From NCBI GenBank assembly GCA_963801715.1, contig CAWDGB010000002.1, positions 248,001-312,000 on the forward strand: a stretch of 64,000 nt of DNA, given 5' to 3'. The notes under the pieces were generated by a model. The model ran no database searches, had not been told where the DNA came from, and worked only from the letters and a program-made list of their open reading frames with translations. Shown here piece by piece: positions 7,887-17,373 of this stretch (its first letter is position 1; each line of letters begins with the position of its first letter). This stretch comes from CAVVJA01 sp963801715. Its GTDB lineage: Bacteria > Actinomycetota > Actinomycetes > Mycobacteriales > Jatrophihabitantaceae. Both the position numbers and the translations under genes were made by a program.

Positions 7887-10618
7887 TCACCGCGGCAAGG
7901 CGCTGCCGCCGTGTAATGCGTCGCCTGTAGAGGCCGGCCGCTCTGCCCCCAGATTTGCGGCCCTACTGACTGATCCGTGGGTTGGTCCGGCCGGGCCAGG
8001 AGGGGTCGGTGGCCGGCCTGCCTGAGCGTCCAGCAATCCCAGGGCTCTCGCGCGGACTGCGGCGTCGCGCCGCGTCTTTGCGTCGAGCTTGTTCAGGATG
8101 GCGCCGACATGCGTGTCTACGGTGCGGACGGACAGCACCAGCCGCGCCGCGATCTCGGCGTTGGTCAGCCCTTCGGAAAGCAACCGGATCACGTCGGTCT
8201 GCCGCTCGGTGAGTCCGGCGGGATTGTCTCGTGTTGCTTGGACGCGGCCACGCGGGATGCGGCTGACGCCGAGCTCTCTCAGCCGAAGCCGGACCTTGCG
8301 CGCCAGCGGCTCGGCGCCAAGGGCGTCGAGCGCGGCGAGAGCAGCCAGCAGGTCTGCGGGGTCGGGGCTCTGGGCGCGAGCGAGCGCCTGCTCGTACGGG
8401 CAGCCGGCGCGTCCCCACGCCTCGGCTGCCTCCCGCCATTGCCCGTGCGCCAGCAGCGTGTAGGGATGCTCGGAGTCGTTGATCGGCACGGCCCGGCCCG
8501 CGGCGCGCATCCGGTATCCGAGCTCGGCTGCCGCTGACAGGCGACCGAAGCGGCGCACGTCTTCGTATGCCGGCGCCACGACGGACGCGACACGGGAAGC
8601 GTCGCCGCGCAGCCACGCTGCCTCGAGCAGGGCCGCCGCCGCGGGTCCGGTGCGTTGCGCCTCTCCGAGTTGCAGGGCGAGCGTCCAGGCCTGTTCCAGC
8701 AGCTGCGGCGCCGTCCTGGCCCCGCCGAGCCTGGATCGGTGCCGAGCACGACGAGAGCCGGGACAGCGGATGATCGGCTCGGCGTCGACCGCCCATCGAA
8801 TCTCGCGCTCGGCCTCGTCCCACCAGCCGAGCGCCAGGTACACCATGCTCCGAGTCAGCTGAAGGTATCGGCGGAAGCCGTCGAACTCGGCCTCGTCCGC
8901 CAGCTCGATGGCGTCGTCGAGGATGCCGTCTGCCTCGGCGAACCGAAGAACGTCGATGAGGTGCCAGACGATGTTGACGTACGCGCGGCAGGCGTGCTCG
9001 ACCTCGCCGGCCTCGAGGGCCACCGCAAGGCTCTCCTCCAGCATGGCTTGACCCTCAGGCATGCCGTCGTCCCACAACGCGGTACCGACGTTGTTCAGTG
9101 CGTGCGACAACAGGGCGGCGTCGCCGAGGTCGCGCGCCATTGCCACGGCGCGCCGGCCGACCGCGACGCAATCGGCCCGACGCCCGGCCAACATGTGCAG
9201 TTGGGACTGATTGCTCAGCGCCAGTGCCAGGGCTCGGCTGATCGCCTGCGGATTCGAGGACCTCGATCGCCTCCGCGCCGCTCGCCTCGGCCTGCGCGCG
9301 GGAGCCTGCCCACCAGTGGATCCGCGACAGCCACCGAAGGCTCAGCCCTAACTTGCGCGGATCGCCGAGCGTGCGGCGCAGCCGGACGGCGTCCTCCTGC
9401 GCCGGGACGCCGAGGTCGGAGAGCCCGACGGTGTGGCACTCGACCGCGTACTCATCCAGGAGATCGGCCTGCACGTCGGGCGGGAACACGTGGCGGTGAT
9501 CGAGCACCAGCCGGTAGTGCGCGACGGCCTCGCGGTGCGATCCGGCTGCGGCGGCCTCCCGGGCGGCCGCGGGGCCGTGCTGGACGATCACGTCGTCGGC
9601 GCCGGCCTGCGCGGCGTGGTGGACGATCCGCGACAGGTCGACGCCCTCCCGGCGATCGAGCAGCGCCGCGAGCACGGCCTGGTTGCAGGTCACCCGTCGG
9701 GCGGCCGGCATGGAGTCGACGACGGCTCGGCGGGCCAGCTCGTGCGCGAACGCGACCCGCGTCGGGGAGACGTTCAGCACGCCGCGCCGTTCGGCCACAG
9801 TGAGCGAGGCGAGACCACCGGGCACGACCGCCTCAACGAGCCATCGCTCGGCCGCGGAAGGGATCACCGCAAGCTGCTCGACGGCGTCCCGGGTGGGCCC
9901 GTCGAGGTCGCCGAGCCTGGCCCGTACCGCCTCTGCAACGGTGTGCGGCACGCCGCCGACGTCGCCGGACGCGAATACCTCCGCGACGAAGAACGGGTTG
10001 CCGGAGGTGACCGCGAACACCTGCTCGCTGTCCATCCCGGTGTGCGCACCTAGCTGACGGACGGCTTCGGCGGACAGACGCGCCGGCGTCAACCGCCGCA
10101 GCCGCGGCGTACGGGCGGCCAGGCCGAGCAGTTGCTGCAGCGGATGGCCGCTGGCCAGTTCGACGTCCCGGTAGGTCAGCACCAGCACGGCCGGCAGGCT
10201 GACGATCCGCCGTACCAGGAACCTCAGCACGTCCAGGGTCGCCTCGTCGGCCCAGTGAACGTCCTCGACAACCAGTACGGTCGGCTGCTCCGGCCGGTCC
10301 AGCTCGGCCCGCAGGGCGTCGCTGACCCGACTGCCGGTCGGCGGACTCGAGCGCGTGCGTGAGCGCGCTGCCCACGCTGCCCGTCAGGTCCCGCAGTGGG
10401 CCCAGCACTCGTGGCGTGGCGAGATCGTCGCAGTAGCCGATGAGCAGGCGCGTCCCGGCCGGGAGGACCGACCCCACGGCGTCCACCAGGCTCGACTTGC
10501 CGATCCCGGCCTCTCCGACGATGAGCACGACCGAGCCATCTCCGGCCGTGGCCTCCCCGGCCGCAGCGCCGAGTGCCTCGAGCTCCCGCTCGCGTTCGAG
10601 GATCGCCCCTCGGCTCAC
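7887..10618 (-). pseudogene. LuxR-family LAL regulator (ATPase plus HTH), broken into several frames
   Basis: Joining three frames gives a protein of about 900 residues: Walker A (GEAGIGKSS) and Walker B (VVEDVHWADE) of a STAND/LAL ATPase, a TPR-like middle, and a C-terminal LuxR helix-turn-helix (LTERQTDVIRLLSEGLTN). Frames change near 10326-10328 (an extra base in a CCC run), near 9245, and twice near 8735-8762 in compensating fashion. The intact paralogue at 46147-48708 shows the expected continuous order. Likely start is GTG 10618, divergent from the FAD monooxygenase, which it may once have controlled. Several independent frameshifts make it a pseudogene as written, but draft-sequence errors would produce the same picture. 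Confidence 0.8.
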
Positions 10619-10744
10619 CCCCGGATTGTCGCATCGGCGTCTCGGTAGCAACGCCGATCGACGCCCGATCTCGGTATCTTCTGCGCCCGATGTCGGTACC
10701 GGCGACGGATCCGAAGGGTGTCGCCGCCGCCGTACAAACTTGCC

Positions 10745-11945
10745 ATGCAGTCGCTACGCCACACTCACGACGTCGTGGTCGTCGGGGCCCGAGCCGCCGG
10801 CGCGGCCACCGCGCTCCTGCTGGCCAGGCAGGGATACGACGTCGTCCTGGTCGACCGGAACGCCTTGCCGAGCGACACGCTGTCGACGCATCAGATCGCC
10901 CGGCCCGGCGTGGTGCAACTGCGCCGCTGGGGACTGCTCGACGCGGTCCTGAGCAGCGGGGCCCCGGCCCTGCGCCAGGTCACGTTCACCACCCCGAGCG
11001 AGTCGGTCACCCGCGCGGTGAAGACACAGCGCCGGGGTCGATCTGCTCGTCGCGCCGCGTCGCTACATTCTCGACACACTCGTGGCAGACGCCGCGGCCG
11101 CGGCCGGCGCCGATGTGCGTTTCGGGGTCACCGTCGAGGGCGTGCACCTCGACGATGCCGGTCGAGCCATCGGGGTGTACGGACACGACCGCGGCGGTGC
11201 GCCGGTCGACCTCGCCGCCCGGTACGTCGTCGGCGCGGACGGGCTCGGCTCGCGGGTGGCTCGCGCGGTGGGCGCCGAGGTCATCGAGGACCGGGGAGCT
11301 CCCGGCGCCGTGCAGTACGCGTACTTCGCAGGCCTGCCCTGGCCGGGCATCGAACTGATCGTCGCCGACCGGGCACTCACCGGGGTCTTCCCCACGCACC
11401 ACGGCGAAGCCTGCATCTGGATCTGCAGCCCGACCGAGGACGCCCGCGAGGCGCGCCGCACGGCTGCCTCCCGCGAGGACGCCTTCACCGCGTACCTGCG
11501 TCGAACCGCGCCCGAATTGGCCGCGCGCCTGCGCACCGGACGCCGCACGTCACCGGTCACGGGCATGCTGCGCACGCCGAACTACCTGCGCCGGGCCCAC
11601 GGTCCGGGCTGGGCCCTGGTCGGCGACGCCGGCTACCACCGCGACGCGGTCACCGGCCACGGCCTGTCCGACGCATACCGGGACGCCGAACTGCTCGCGA
11701 CCGCACTGCACCAGGCGCTGCGAGGCGAGGTCGATCCGGACACAGCGCTCGCCGGATACCAGCGCCAGCGCGACAGCGCGTTGCGCGCGGTCTTCGAGCT
11801 GACCGTCGCGCTGGCCGGCTACCCGCCACCTGCGGAGTTCGTCGCGCTGCAGAAGACGCTCGCCCGCGCCCTCGACGCCGAGGCTGCCGAATTGGCGGCC
11901 CGGTCACCCATGGTTCCCGACGAGCACCAGCTCGCCACCGCATAA
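10745..11945 (+). pseudogene. FAD-dependent monooxygenase/reductase, frameshifted
   Basis: The first frame encodes the FAD-binding start (VVVVGARAAG, ALLLARQGYDVVLVDR) to about 11020. The rest lies in the next frame: GVDLLVAPRRY, then VVGADGLGS near the middle and the second FAD motif ALVGDAGYHRD, ending at 11945. Removing one A near 11020 rejoins them smoothly. The order matches the geranylgeranyl-reductase/p-hydroxybenzoate-hydroxylase fold, about 400 residues. It is followed 44 bp later by an OsmC gene. A read-through frame would wrongly fuse its 5' end to the OsmC gene. Single-base damage may be an assembly error. Confidence 0.78.
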
Positions 11946-11989
11946 CCGCCAACGCGCCACAGACGGCGCAGACCAGAAGGAGAACCGCA

Positions 11990-12559
11990 ATGACCAGCAC
12001 CGTCAACGAGTCGACCCGCAACGGCGTCGACACCGCCACGCTGTTCGCCACCCTCGACGCGGTCAAGGCCGCACCCGAGGCAGCCCGATTCCAGTTCCGG
12101 GCCCGCAACCAGTGGCTGCGCGGAACCCACAACCGCAGCACCATCGACGGCTTCTACGGAGTCGGCGAGGAGCGTACCCACGAACGGAGCTTCCACTTCG
12201 ACGCCGACCACCCGGCCGTGCTCGTCGGCCGCGACAACGGGCCCACCCCGGTCGAGTACGTGCTGCACGCGCTGGCCGCCTGCCTGACCGCGGGGCTGGC
12301 CAACATCGCCGCCGCCCGCGGCGTTCAGCTCACCGAAGTGCATTCCACCGTGTCCGGCGACATCGACCTCAACGGCATCCTCGGCCTCAACCCGGACGTC
12401 CGCAACGGCTACCAGAACATCGCCGTGCGGTTCACGGTCAAGGGCGACGCCCCGGCCGAGACGCTGCGCGAGATCGTCGAGCAGTCCCGGGCCCGCTCGG
12501 CAGTATTCGACGTCATCACCAACCAGGTGCCGGTCAGCATCGAGGTCGCGACCGAGTGA
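11990..12559 (+). CDS. OsmC/Ohr family protein
   Basis: A 189-residue OsmC-like protein, a family of small dimeric thiol peroxidases and related stress proteins. Seen are GPTPVEYVLHALAACLTAG, the conserved segment that carries a redox cysteine in this fold (Cys in AACL), and the C-terminal NQVPVSIEV. The N-terminal extension of about 60 residues is longer than in classic OsmC. ATG 11990 has GAAGGAG at suitable distance. The last codons overlap the following MaoC gene by 4 bp (GTGA). Only one of the two usual peroxidatic/resolving cysteines is evident, so peroxidase activity is not assured. Confidence 0.85.
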   Translation: MTSTVNESTRNGVDTATLFATLDAVKAAPEAARFQFRARNQWLRGTHNRSTIDGFYGVGEERTHERSFHFDADHPAVLVGRDNGPTPVEYVLHALAACLTAGLANIAAARGVQLTEVHSTVSGDIDLNGILGLNPDVRNGYQNIAVRFTVKGDAPAETLREIVEQSRARSAVFDVITNQVPVSIEVATE

Positions 12560-12882
12560 CCGTGAGGCTCACCACGATGATGCCGGCAGTCGGTAGCAGC
12601 GCCCGGCGCAGCCGCACCGTGTCACGCCGCGACATCGAACTGTTCACCGAGCTGACTGGAGACCGCAATCCGCTGCACTACGACGAGGAGCTCGCCGCCC
12701 GCACCCGGTTCGGCGCGCTCATCGTGCACGGTGGCGTGACGTCCGGCCTCCTCAACGCCGTTGTCGCCGGGTCCGTACGACGGTCACCAACAGCGATGGC
12801 GCCCGTCGTCCTGGACGGCGACGCACACGTGTATCGCGAACCTGTCGAACGATCTCCGGCGACACCGACGCAAGGGAGGTGA
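12556..12882 (+). pseudogene. MaoC-like enoyl-CoA hydratase with internal deletion
   Basis: The first ~70 residues are a clear hot-dog-fold (R)-hydratase: DIELFTELTGDRNPLHYDEE and FGALIVHGG, including the catalytic Asp and His. After LLNAVVA the chain jumps directly to the family's C-terminal strand VVLDGDAHVYREP. About 50 residues of the central beta sheet are gone. In a neighbouring frame TTVTNSDG can still be read, as expected just before that strand. The 108-residue product should not fold normally. Start GTG 12556 overlaps the OsmC stop. Confidence 0.65.
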
Positions 12883-12887
12883 TCAAC

Positions 12888-13103
12888 ATGCTCCCCGAAC
12901 TCTTCGCCCAAACCGAAGCCGACCATCGAATCAAGCGTTTGCTGCGGGAGGCAGAGTCCTACCGTCGGGCGCGCGCCGTACCGGCCCATACGTTGCGATC
13001 CAGACTGCAGCGCGGCCGCACCCGTGCTTTCGTGACGCTACGCATCCGCTGGACAGTAGCAATGCGCACCTCGGCGCTCCGCCGCGCTGAACGATCGATC
13101 TGA
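12888..13103 (+). CDS. small basic hypothetical protein
   Basis: 71 residues, rich in Arg, beginning MLPELFAQTEADHR. The N-terminal helix resembles short actinobacterial proteins that begin with a similar acidic/basic helix, but I cannot name a family. ATG 12888 is supported by an excellent ribosome site (AAGGGAGG, 8 nt upstream). An in-frame GTG at 12879 would lie on top of that site. The C-terminal half is low in information. It follows the damaged MaoC gene directly. Confidence 0.45.
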   Translation: MLPELFAQTEADHRIKRLLREAESYRRARAVPAHTLRSRLQRGRTRAFVTLRIRWTVAMRTSALRRAERSI

Positions 13104-13291
13104 GCGGCTCGAGCACCGTGGTCAGCATCTCGCCGAGCGGACAGACGGCTGGGGGTGGGCTGGCTGCAGGCTTCGCGGCGATGGTCGAAGGCGGCGCCAC
13201 GTGACCTTTCTGCATACCTGTCCAGCGCTTCCAGTTCATGCATCGCCCGCTGAGGGCATGGCGGGCGCGCTGTGCGTACCGCCGCCGCTTG

Positions 13292-13567
13292 TCAGGCTGC
13301 GTGCGGGGTCAGAGTGACGATCAGCTCGGCGTCGAGGGCGGCGGCGATGCGATCGAGCACGGGGATGGTGGGTACGGCGCCGCCGGCCTCGAGGCGGGAC
13401 AGGGCGGGTTGGGTCATGCTGGCGCGGTTGGCGAGTTCAGTCTGGGACAGGCCGAGGGCGAGGCGCCGCTCGCGCACCGCCTGGCCGATCAGGAACGCTC
13501 GGCGGGCCTCGTCGTAGCCCTCGCGGTAGCCGGCGCTGTGGCCGATGCGATGGGACGCGGCGCGCAC
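13292..13567 (-). CDS. XRE-family helix-turn-helix protein, HigA/antitoxin-like
   Basis: A 91-residue DNA-binding protein. After a 28-residue N-terminal helix comes an HTH_3 domain (RERRLALGLSQTELANRASMTQPALSRLEAG, residues ~31-62), then IPVLDRIAAALDAELIVTL, the usual C-terminal strand of XRE antitoxins of RelE/HigB systems. No toxin gene is visible in the ~100 bp on its 5' side before the tRNA-Arg gene, so it is an orphan or remnant. The start is GTG 13567. Confidence 0.75.
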   Translation of the reverse strand: MRAASHRIGHSAGYREGYDEARRAFLIGQAVRERRLALGLSQTELANRASMTQPALSRLEAGGAVPTIPVLDRIAAALDAELIVTLTPHAA

Positions 13568-13582
13568 CTCGGCTCAAGATCG

Positions 13583-13601
13583 TGCGGACTTTTTGCGGAC
13601 T
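13583..13601. repeat. direct repeat TGCGGACT beside tRNA-Arg
   Basis: TGCGGACT occurs twice, 11 bp apart, separated by TTT, between the XRE gene and the 3' side of tRNA-Arg. A direct repeat at a tRNA 3' flank is the kind of site integrases use, but no integrase gene is present. The assignment to an attachment-site remnant is inference only. Confidence 0.35.
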
Positions 13602-13673
13602 AACGGCGCCGATGTCTATGAGCTGAGTAGAGAAAGAACGACTGGAGGCCAATGAATACGGGGGGCTTTCGGG

Positions 13674-13746
13674 CGCGCCCGAAGGGATTCGAACCCCCAA
13701 CCTCTTGATCCGTAGTCAAGTGCTCTATCCGTTGAGCTACGGGCGC
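13674..13746 (-). tRNA. tRNA-Arg(ACG)
   Basis: A full cloverleaf is visible on the minus strand: acceptor GCGCCCG pairs with CGGGCGC, anticodon arm CTTGA/TCAAG encloses loop CTACGGA with anticodon ACG, and the T loop is TTCGAAT. Discriminator base is G. CCA is not encoded. Confidence 0.96.
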
Positions 13747-13820
13747 TTGTGCGGGGCAAGAGTCTACAGCCCTTCGTTGCCCGTCGAGTTCCCTTACCTA
13801 ACACCGCTAGCCTGGACTCG

Positions 13821-14393
13821 ATGTCCGGTGACGCAGATGACGGAACGACGATCCTGACCGACGACGAGCTAGTTACGTCCTGGGGTCTGATTGTCGACAG
13901 CTTGATTCGTACGCAGAACCGCATATTGCAGTCGGTGGAGGCGGCGGGAGTTCCGGCGCAATGGTTCACCGTGTTGCACGTCCTGTTGGCCGCTGATGGC
14001 CATCGTCTGCCCATGGGCCGGCTCGCTGTGGAGCTGTCGATGACAGGTGGCGGATTCACAAAGCTCGCCGATCGGATGGCCCGCGAGGGCCTCATCGATC
14101 GTCGGAATTCGGCGGGTGATCGGCGGGTGGTCTACGCCGAGTTGACCGAGGAGGGGCTACGACTCGCGAAGCGCAGCGAGGCCATGTATCGGGAGCAGTT
14201 GCGCATTCATCTTCTCGGCGCGCTCTCCGAGGCTGAGTTTTCGCAGCTGGACGTCGTGGGTCAGGCCCTCGCCAACGCGTACCCCGGGGCGGTCACTGAA
14301 GGCCGCGACGAGATCGTGCGCACGGAGCGCTCACCCGATCTTCCCGACCGGCGCCGCGGCGGAGACAACCCGCCTCTCCCGGACGCGGTATAG
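13821..14393 (+). CDS. MarR-family transcriptional regulator
   Basis: A 190-residue winged-helix regulator. The HTH region (MGRLAVELSMTGGGFTKLADRMAREGLI) lies at residues ~65-95. The wing RRNSAGDRRVVYAELTEEG follows at ~97-115, and a C-terminal dimerisation helix after that. The acidic/basic tail beyond residue 165 is unusual and probably disordered. ATG 13821 has no ribosome site, but TAGCCT lies 8 nt upstream, so a leaderless transcript is likely. It faces away from the adjacent tRNA-Arg gene. Target genes are not evident because both neighbours are tRNA genes. Confidence 0.88.
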   Translation: MSGDADDGTTILTDDELVTSWGLIVDSLIRTQNRILQSVEAAGVPAQWFTVLHVLLAADGHRLPMGRLAVELSMTGGGFTKLADRMAREGLIDRRNSAGDRRVVYAELTEEGLRLAKRSEAMYREQLRIHLLGALSEAEFSQLDVVGQALANAYPGAVTEGRDEIVRTERSPDLPDRRRGGDNPPLPDAV

Positions 14394-14440
14394 CCCGCCT
14401 ACGCTCTGACGACACCGTCAGAGGACCTCATATAGGAACC

Positions 14441-14481
14441 GTGGCGACCGTTCGAGTCCCCCGAGCCCGAACGGCCGCCAC
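14441..14481 (+). terminator. hairpin after the MarR gene
   Basis: GTGGC-ga-CCGTTCG pairs with CGAACGG-cc-GCCAC around a 13-nt loop, giving a 12-bp interrupted stem about 50 bp beyond the MarR stop. There is no clear T-run. Confidence 0.5.
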
Positions 14482-14600
14482 GTCCGAGTTCTAACGGAGA
14501 ACACACTTGCGGAGAAAACCGCCGCCTGTCAAGTTGTAGCGGAAACAACTTCCTGTGAATCCTTTTCCGTGCGTCTGGTCGACCGCCAGAAGCCAGCGGG

Positions 14601-14690
14601 CGGAGGCTCCGGGATTCGAACCCGGGAGGGGGTTGAGCCCCCAACCGCATTAGCAGTGCGGCGCCATAGACCAGACTAGGCGAAGCCTCC
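14601..14690 (-). tRNA. tRNA-Ser(GCT)
   Basis: A 90-nt class II tRNA. Acceptor GGAGGCT pairs with AGCCTCC; anticodon stem CCGCA/TGCGG holds GCT; a long variable arm (GGGGGCTCAACCCCC) and T loop TTCGAAT follow. Discriminator is G, as expected for serine. Confidence 0.96.
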
Positions 14691-14868
14691 CAAGCGGCCT
14701 TCGGCGGCCGCGTGAGCGCCGATGTCCACCGAGCGGTCAGCGTACAAGGTGTCGCGAGGGGCGGCCAACCACGGACATCGTCCAAGAACCGACTGTTCCG
14801 TAAGGACGGCCCCAGTCGAGCCAGATGCGCGCGTAGACCGAAGACGAATCGAGATACTTCGCCAATGC

Positions 14869-15513
14869 TCAGTCAGCGCGAATCAGCGGCATCAACACCC
14901 GGTCGACGATCGCGAGCAACATCTCGTCGTCAACTTGCCGATTGAACAAGATCATCTGTTGCATGAGCATCGCCGGAAGGATTTCGGCGAACATCGGATC
15001 AACAGCGTCAGGCCGAACCTCGCCACGCGCTACGCCACGCTCGAGGACCCGAACCGCGGCGAGCCGCTTCTCGCAGTGCACCTGCGAGTCGATGGCGGTC
15101 GCGAGGTCCGGGGAGCGGGTCACCTCGCAGGCGACGGCGCGGATCGCCTCGCCGGCCGACTCACATATTTCGATGATGCGGCGACCGATCGCGACGAAGA
15201 CGTCCCGCGTCGTCGCGTCGGCCACGGCGTCGTCGACGAACGTCTCCGGTGAGCCGAAGCGGTGGCAGAAGGCGGTCAGGACGAGATCTTGCTTGGTGGG
15301 CCATCGCCGATAAATGCTCGCTTTGCCCGTCTGCGCACGGGCCGCCACTGACTCGATGGTGAACGCGGCGTATCCAACCTCGCTCAGCTCGGCAAAGACC
15401 GCGTCGACGATCGCGTCTTCGAGCACGGCACCACGGCGCCGGTGCGCTGGTGACGGCTCTCCGTCCACAGCGGCGCCTGTGGCGGTGCGGAAATCAGTTG
15501 GCGCGGCGAGCAT
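14869..15513 (-). CDS. TetR-family repressor, probably of the divergent efflux gene
   Basis: A 214-residue TetR protein. The N-terminal HTH is AFTIESVAARAQTGKASIYRRWPTKQDLV, residues ~50-78, followed by an all-helical ligand domain of the TetR_C type. ATG 15513 is chosen; a purine-rich GGAGGAAGGG lies a little far upstream, so a nearby alternative start is possible. It is transcribed away from the DHA2 transporter across a ~200-bp spacer containing two palindromes, the usual layout of drug-responsive autorepression. Confidence 0.9.
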   Translation of the reverse strand: MLAAPTDFRTATGAAVDGEPSPAHRRRGAVLEDAIVDAVFAELSEVGYAAFTIESVAARAQTGKASIYRRWPTKQDLVLTAFCHRFGSPETFVDDAVADATTRDVFVAIGRRIIEICESAGEAIRAVACEVTRSPDLATAIDSQVHCEKRLAAVRVLERGVARGEVRPDAVDPMFAEILPAMLMQQMILFNRQVDDEMLLAIVDRVLMPLIRAD

Positions 15514-15574
15514 CGTTGTCAGACCCTTCCTCCATGCTGCTCCTGACGTCAACCTCAAGCGACACGCCGAGGAA

Positions 15575-15630
15575 TAGATAAGACACGGTTGCGTATCTAA
15601 ATATCAGAGGTCTATCTTACGCCAGTAAGA
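15575..15630. promoter_or_regulatory. two inverted repeats in the tetR/MFS divergent promoter region
   Basis: Two candidate operators are visible. TAGATA/TATCTA arms occur at 15575-15580 and 15594-15599. A tight palindrome TCTTAC-gcca-GTAAGA lies at 15615-15630. The second has the size and style of TetR-family operators upstream of EmrB/QacA-type pumps. Both lie between the two divergent starts, 88-143 bp from the MFS start codon. Confidence 0.65.
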
Positions 15631-15717
15631 GACGTGAGCGTAGCTTATCGGCACGATGGTGGCTGTGAATTACCGCGCTCCGGCTCGCCGTACTCGAACG
15701 ACTTGGATGGAGAATCC

Positions 15718-17313
15718 GTGACAGGCACTGAGCAAACACGTGCTTCGTCGACGATCGAACGCCCCACGAACGGCGCTCGTCGGCAGACGCATCCTGGCCT
15801 GCTGCTGCTGCTGATCGCAGGAGCACAACTCATGGTGGTGCTCGACGCGACCATCGTGAACATCGCGCTGCCATCGATGGCCAAGTACTTCGATCGCAGT
15901 CAGACCGACATGACCTGGGCCATCAACGCCTACACCCTGGCGTTCGGCGGCCTGCTGCTGCTCGGTGGTCGGGCGGGCGACATCCTGGGCCGGAGGCAGA
16001 TGTTCATCTTCGGTCTCGGGCTGTTCTCGCTGGGCAGCCTGCTCGGCGGGCTGTCGATGTCGTTCCAGATGCTGCTGGTCGGGCGAGTCATTCAGGGCAT
16101 CGGCGGCGCCATCGCGGCACCGACCGCGCTGTCGCTGATAACAACCTCATTCGCTGAAGGCAGGGAGCGTAATCGTGCCTTCGCGGTGTATGCGGGAGTG
16201 TCAGCGGCTGGTGCTGCCATGGGACTGCTCGCGGGCGGGATACTGACCGAGTACCTCGACTGGCGGTGGGTGCTGTTCGTCAATGTGCCGATCGGTGTCG
16301 CGCTCATGATCGGTGGCTATCTCTACATCCACTCGTCCGAGCGGCTCTCCGGCCGATTCGACATACCGGGTGCGTTGCTGTCGGTGGCCGGCATGGTTGG
16401 CCTGGTGTACGGCTTCATCCACGCGGCGCACGACGGCTGGAGCAACTCGATCACAGTCGGGACCCTGACGTTGTCGGTGATACTCCTGGGCGCCTTCGTC
16501 GCCTGGGAGGCATACACGCCGAACGCGATGATGCCGTTGCGCATCTTCGCTAACCGGAGCCGGTCCGGCTCGTATCTGGTGATGCTCATCATCGGCGCGG
16601 CGATGTTCGGGATGTTCTACTTCCTGACCTTCTTCGTCCAGGGTGTCCTCGGCTACTCCGCGCTGAAGGCCGGTGTCGCGTTCCTGCCGTTCTGCGCGGT
16701 GATCGTTATCGGATCCGGTTTCGCGAGCCAGATCATGCCGAGATCCGGTCCGAAGATCCTGATCACCGGTGGCGTCGCATTGGCGACGATCGCGCTGTTC
16801 CTGTTCTCGCGGGTCACCGCAACCACCACGTACTGGGGCGGCCTGTTCCCCGCGATGATGATCATGGCCGCCGGACTGTCGTTGGTCTTCGTGCCGCTAA
16901 CCAGCACCGCCGTGTCGAAGGTCGCGCCGACCGACGCCGGACTCGCATCGGCGCTTCTGAATGTCGGCCAGCAGGTGGGTGGATCGATCGGCCTGTCGGT
17001 GCTGGCGACTGTGGCGGCTACGGCGTCGCGCAACTCGTTCAAGAACGAGGTGGCCAACCTCCCGCCGGGCTCGCGGCAGCACTTCGCCGAGCTGGCAGCC
17101 AGCTCGACAAGCGGCCGACCACCGTCACTCGCTGCGGTGACTGACCCCGCGGCCATGCACGCGTACAACGTTGTGCAAGCGCACGCTTCGGGTCAGGGCT
17201 TCCTGACGGCCGCAATCTTCGCGCTCGTGGCAGTCGTCGTCTCCGCGGTGATGATCAACGTCAAGAAGACGGACGTGGCGACGAGTCCCGCGGAGGCCCT
17301 GGCTCCCGCCTAA
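15718..17313 (+). CDS. MFS transporter, DHA2 (EmrB/QacA) drug efflux family
   Basis: A 531-residue polytopic membrane protein with about 14 hydrophobic segments, as in proton-driven DHA2 pumps. Motif A-like GGRAGDILGRRQMF follows TM2, and the antiporter motif C-like segment (GLLAGGILTEYLDWRWVLFVNVPIG) lies near residues 165-190. The cytoplasmic N-terminus is ~30 residues. GTG 15718 is preferred because GGAG lies 6 nt upstream; an open frame reaches further 5' through the promoter region. It is probably repressed by the divergent TetR protein. Substrates are unknown, typically amphipathic drugs or lipids. Confidence 0.92.
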   Translation: MTGTEQTRASSTIERPTNGARRQTHPGLLLLLIAGAQLMVVLDATIVNIALPSMAKYFDRSQTDMTWAINAYTLAFGGLLLLGGRAGDILGRRQMFIFGLGLFSLGSLLGGLSMSFQMLLVGRVIQGIGGAIAAPTALSLITTSFAEGRERNRAFAVYAGVSAAGAAMGLLAGGILTEYLDWRWVLFVNVPIGVALMIGGYLYIHSSERLSGRFDIPGALLSVAGMVGLVYGFIHAAHDGWSNSITVGTLTLSVILLGAFVAWEAYTPNAMMPLRIFANRSRSGSYLVMLIIGAAMFGMFYFLTFFVQGVLGYSALKAGVAFLPFCAVIVIGSGFASQIMPRSGPKILITGGVALATIALFLFSRVTATTTYWGGLFPAMMIMAAGLSLVFVPLTSTAVSKVAPTDAGLASALLNVGQQVGGSIGLSVLATVAATASRNSFKNEVANLPPGSRQHFAELAASSTSGRPPSLAAVTDPAAMHAYNVVQAHASGQGFLTAAIFALVAVVVSAVMINVKKTDVATSPAEALAPA

Positions 17314-17325
17314 TCAAGCACGACC

Positions 17326-17365
17326 GGGCCCGCCCGTCGCTTCTTTCGAGGATGCGGGCGGGCCC
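17326..17365. terminator. bidirectional terminator between MFS gene and sdaA
   Basis: An 11-bp perfect stem, GGGCCCGCCCG and its complement, around an 18-nt loop, sits exactly between two convergent stops (17313 and 17374). This is a classic shared terminator position. Confidence 0.75.
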
Positions 17366-17373
17366 ATTCGGTC

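Noticed and set aside
10718..12559. A single 613-residue plus-strand protein
   Set aside because: It is a chance read-through joining the 5' half of the FAD enzyme to the OsmC gene via an Arg-rich shadow frame; the real FAD C-terminus lies in another frame.
13292..13620. Complete toxin-antitoxin system
   Set aside because: Only the XRE partner is present; no RelE/HigB-like frame lies on either side.
13437..13700. Minus-strand ORF starting MGVRIPSGAP across the tRNA-Arg region
   Set aside because: Produced by the tRNA sequence and the antisense-neighbour frame of the XRE gene; no start signal or family.
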